Shown here piece by piece: positions 62,816 through 64,000 of a stretch of 64,000 nucleotides of DNA. The stretch's first letter is position 1. Each line of letters starts with the position of its first letter. The position numbers and the translations under genes are program-made. The stretch is from Babylonia areolata (taxonomy: Eukaryota; Mollusca; Gastropoda; Neogastropoda; Buccinidae): positions 3,444,736 to 3,508,735 of the forward strand of contig NC_134878.1 of the NCBI RefSeq assembly GCF_041734735.1, in the 5' to 3' direction. The notes under the pieces were generated by a model. It was given only the letters and a program-made list of their open reading frames with translations. It made no database searches and was not told where the DNA came from.

Positions 62816-64000
62816 ACTCTCTCTCTCTCTCTCTCCCTCTCTCTAGTAGTAGTAGTAGTGGTAGTGGTAGTATTTACTATTGTTATTATTGTTGTGTCTT
62901 ATCGTTACTGTTTTTGTTGTCACAAGGACAGATTGGAAGACTAGGCAATGCCTAAAATCTTTATCCTTGAGTAATAAAGTTTTTGAATCTCTTGAATCTC
63001 TCTCTCTCTCTCTCACACACGCACACACATACACACTCTCTCTCTCTCTCTCCCCCTCTCTCTCTCCACTCATACACACACATTATAAAGTACATACCAA
63101 CACAGAAAAAGTACTTAGTAGGGCTCTGGTGGAGAGCAGAGAAGAAACCTTCAATACACCAACTATTACACAATTTGCTTTTTCTTTTTTTCCCCTCTCT
63201 GTTTTTCCTTCTGGTAATGACTTCCTTGACCATAACATTTTTTACACTAGAAATAAACTTCCTTTGCAAGCAATAAACCACTTGATACAGCTAATCATCG
63301 ATACTTAATAACTGACACTTTCACAAATATTGTCAGCATTCTCTGAAAACAATAATGTGAATTTATATTTCATCCACCTGCAACCCCCACACTTTCATTA
63401 CTATGCTGGTTATTTGGAAATATACATGGAAAAATATACCTGAGAAATGCATATCACAAAACTATCACGGATGGACTTGCGCACACACCCACACCCACAA
63501 ACTCACACACACATTCTTTCTTTTAGGAACAATATAGCTAGTTACCAGACCAGACTGACTTTCAAAAAACCTCAGTGAGGTGTGTAGGGTGTAGACATGC
63601 CAGTTATGATGACTAAATGATAATGCACAGTAATCAGACTAAGAATTCCTGGTTCAATGAATTCACTGTTCGGTGACTAATAACTGCATCCAGCTAACAC
63701 TGCATGCTGCCTATTCATTAATTTACTGGTGTTACTGGAAGTGAGCAATTTTCTTAATTTCTATTCCAGTATCCTAATTAATTCTGGGACCTGCATGTAA
63801 AATGGTCTGTTCTGCAATACAAACATGGGAGAACTGTGTGTCATACACCCTCCTGATCAAGAATCAGGCAAAGGATGGACGCAAAATGACCCATACCATG
63901 AACATGAACCAACACCTGTCATCTCAAGCCACCATGTTCTTTGTTTACGTTTGCATGGCCAATGTGTCTGTTAATGTATACCTATGCATGGCCAGTGTGT
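62633..64000. other. CDC14 intron, no exon recognised
   Basis: CA and CT runs lie at 62786-62847 and 62997-63077, with a short tagtag run near 62845-62870. I looked on the - strand for the expected preceding exon (a block like RYCCKLNKKLK) and did not see it, so it is probably right of the window. Confidence 0.6.

Overview
The window is animal nuclear DNA: spliced exons with GT..AG borders, long introns, LINE/SINE/piggyBac copies and a very large number of local minisatellites. The style of the SINEs (tRNA-type heads, GAAACTGAAAC or GAA-repeat tails) and LINEs suggests a mollusc, probably a gastropod. That assignment rests on recognised style, not on a search.

Two host genes can be supported. 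(1) The last coding exon and probable 3' UTR of an unrecognised + strand gene (68-216, candidate poly(A) signal 4769-4774). (2) Most of a CDC14 dual-specificity phosphatase gene on the - strand. Eleven CDC14 exons run from 62632 down to 29794, with compatible phases at every junction and about 490 codons. They cover the catalytic domain, including the HCKAGLGRTG signature split across two exons, and a Ser/Thr-rich C-terminal tail. The N-terminal exons lie beyond 64000, and a tiny last exon may lie at 26465-26491. The two genes are convergent.

Layout. 0-5 kb: end of gene 1 and its 3' UTR-like flank with minisatellites and two SINE tails. 5-12.5 kb: dispersed-repeat remnants and about 3.3 kb of minisatellite. 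12.5-16.3 kb: AT-rich, mostly unique DNA. 16.3-19.1 kb: 5'-truncated LINE, + strand. 19.4-22 kb: minisatellites. 23.3-24.3 kb: a piggyBac-type element with TTAA ends. 26.6-29.3 kb: a second piggyBac left end running into a 2.25 kb C-rich array. 29.8-62.6 kb: the CDC14 gene, its introns packed with minisatellites, SINEs and LINE pieces (RNase H LINE piece 45.5-46.1 kb; CR1/L2-like LINE 51.5-54.7 kb). 62.6-64 kb: intron.

The observation most worth following is that tandem duplication has repeatedly caught the 3' splice sites. At five of the eleven CDC14 exons (starts 59033, 51443, 48711, 41475, 39732), and at the last exon of the neighbouring gene (start 68), the repeat begins at or just inside the exon. 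Each repeat unit carries a copy of the acceptor AG, sometimes with the first exon bases. Copy number ranges from 2 to about 38. The corresponding donor sites are not duplicated in this way. The result is a series of introns that end in arrays of decoy acceptors. The intervals listed as tandem arrays add up to a little over a third of the window.
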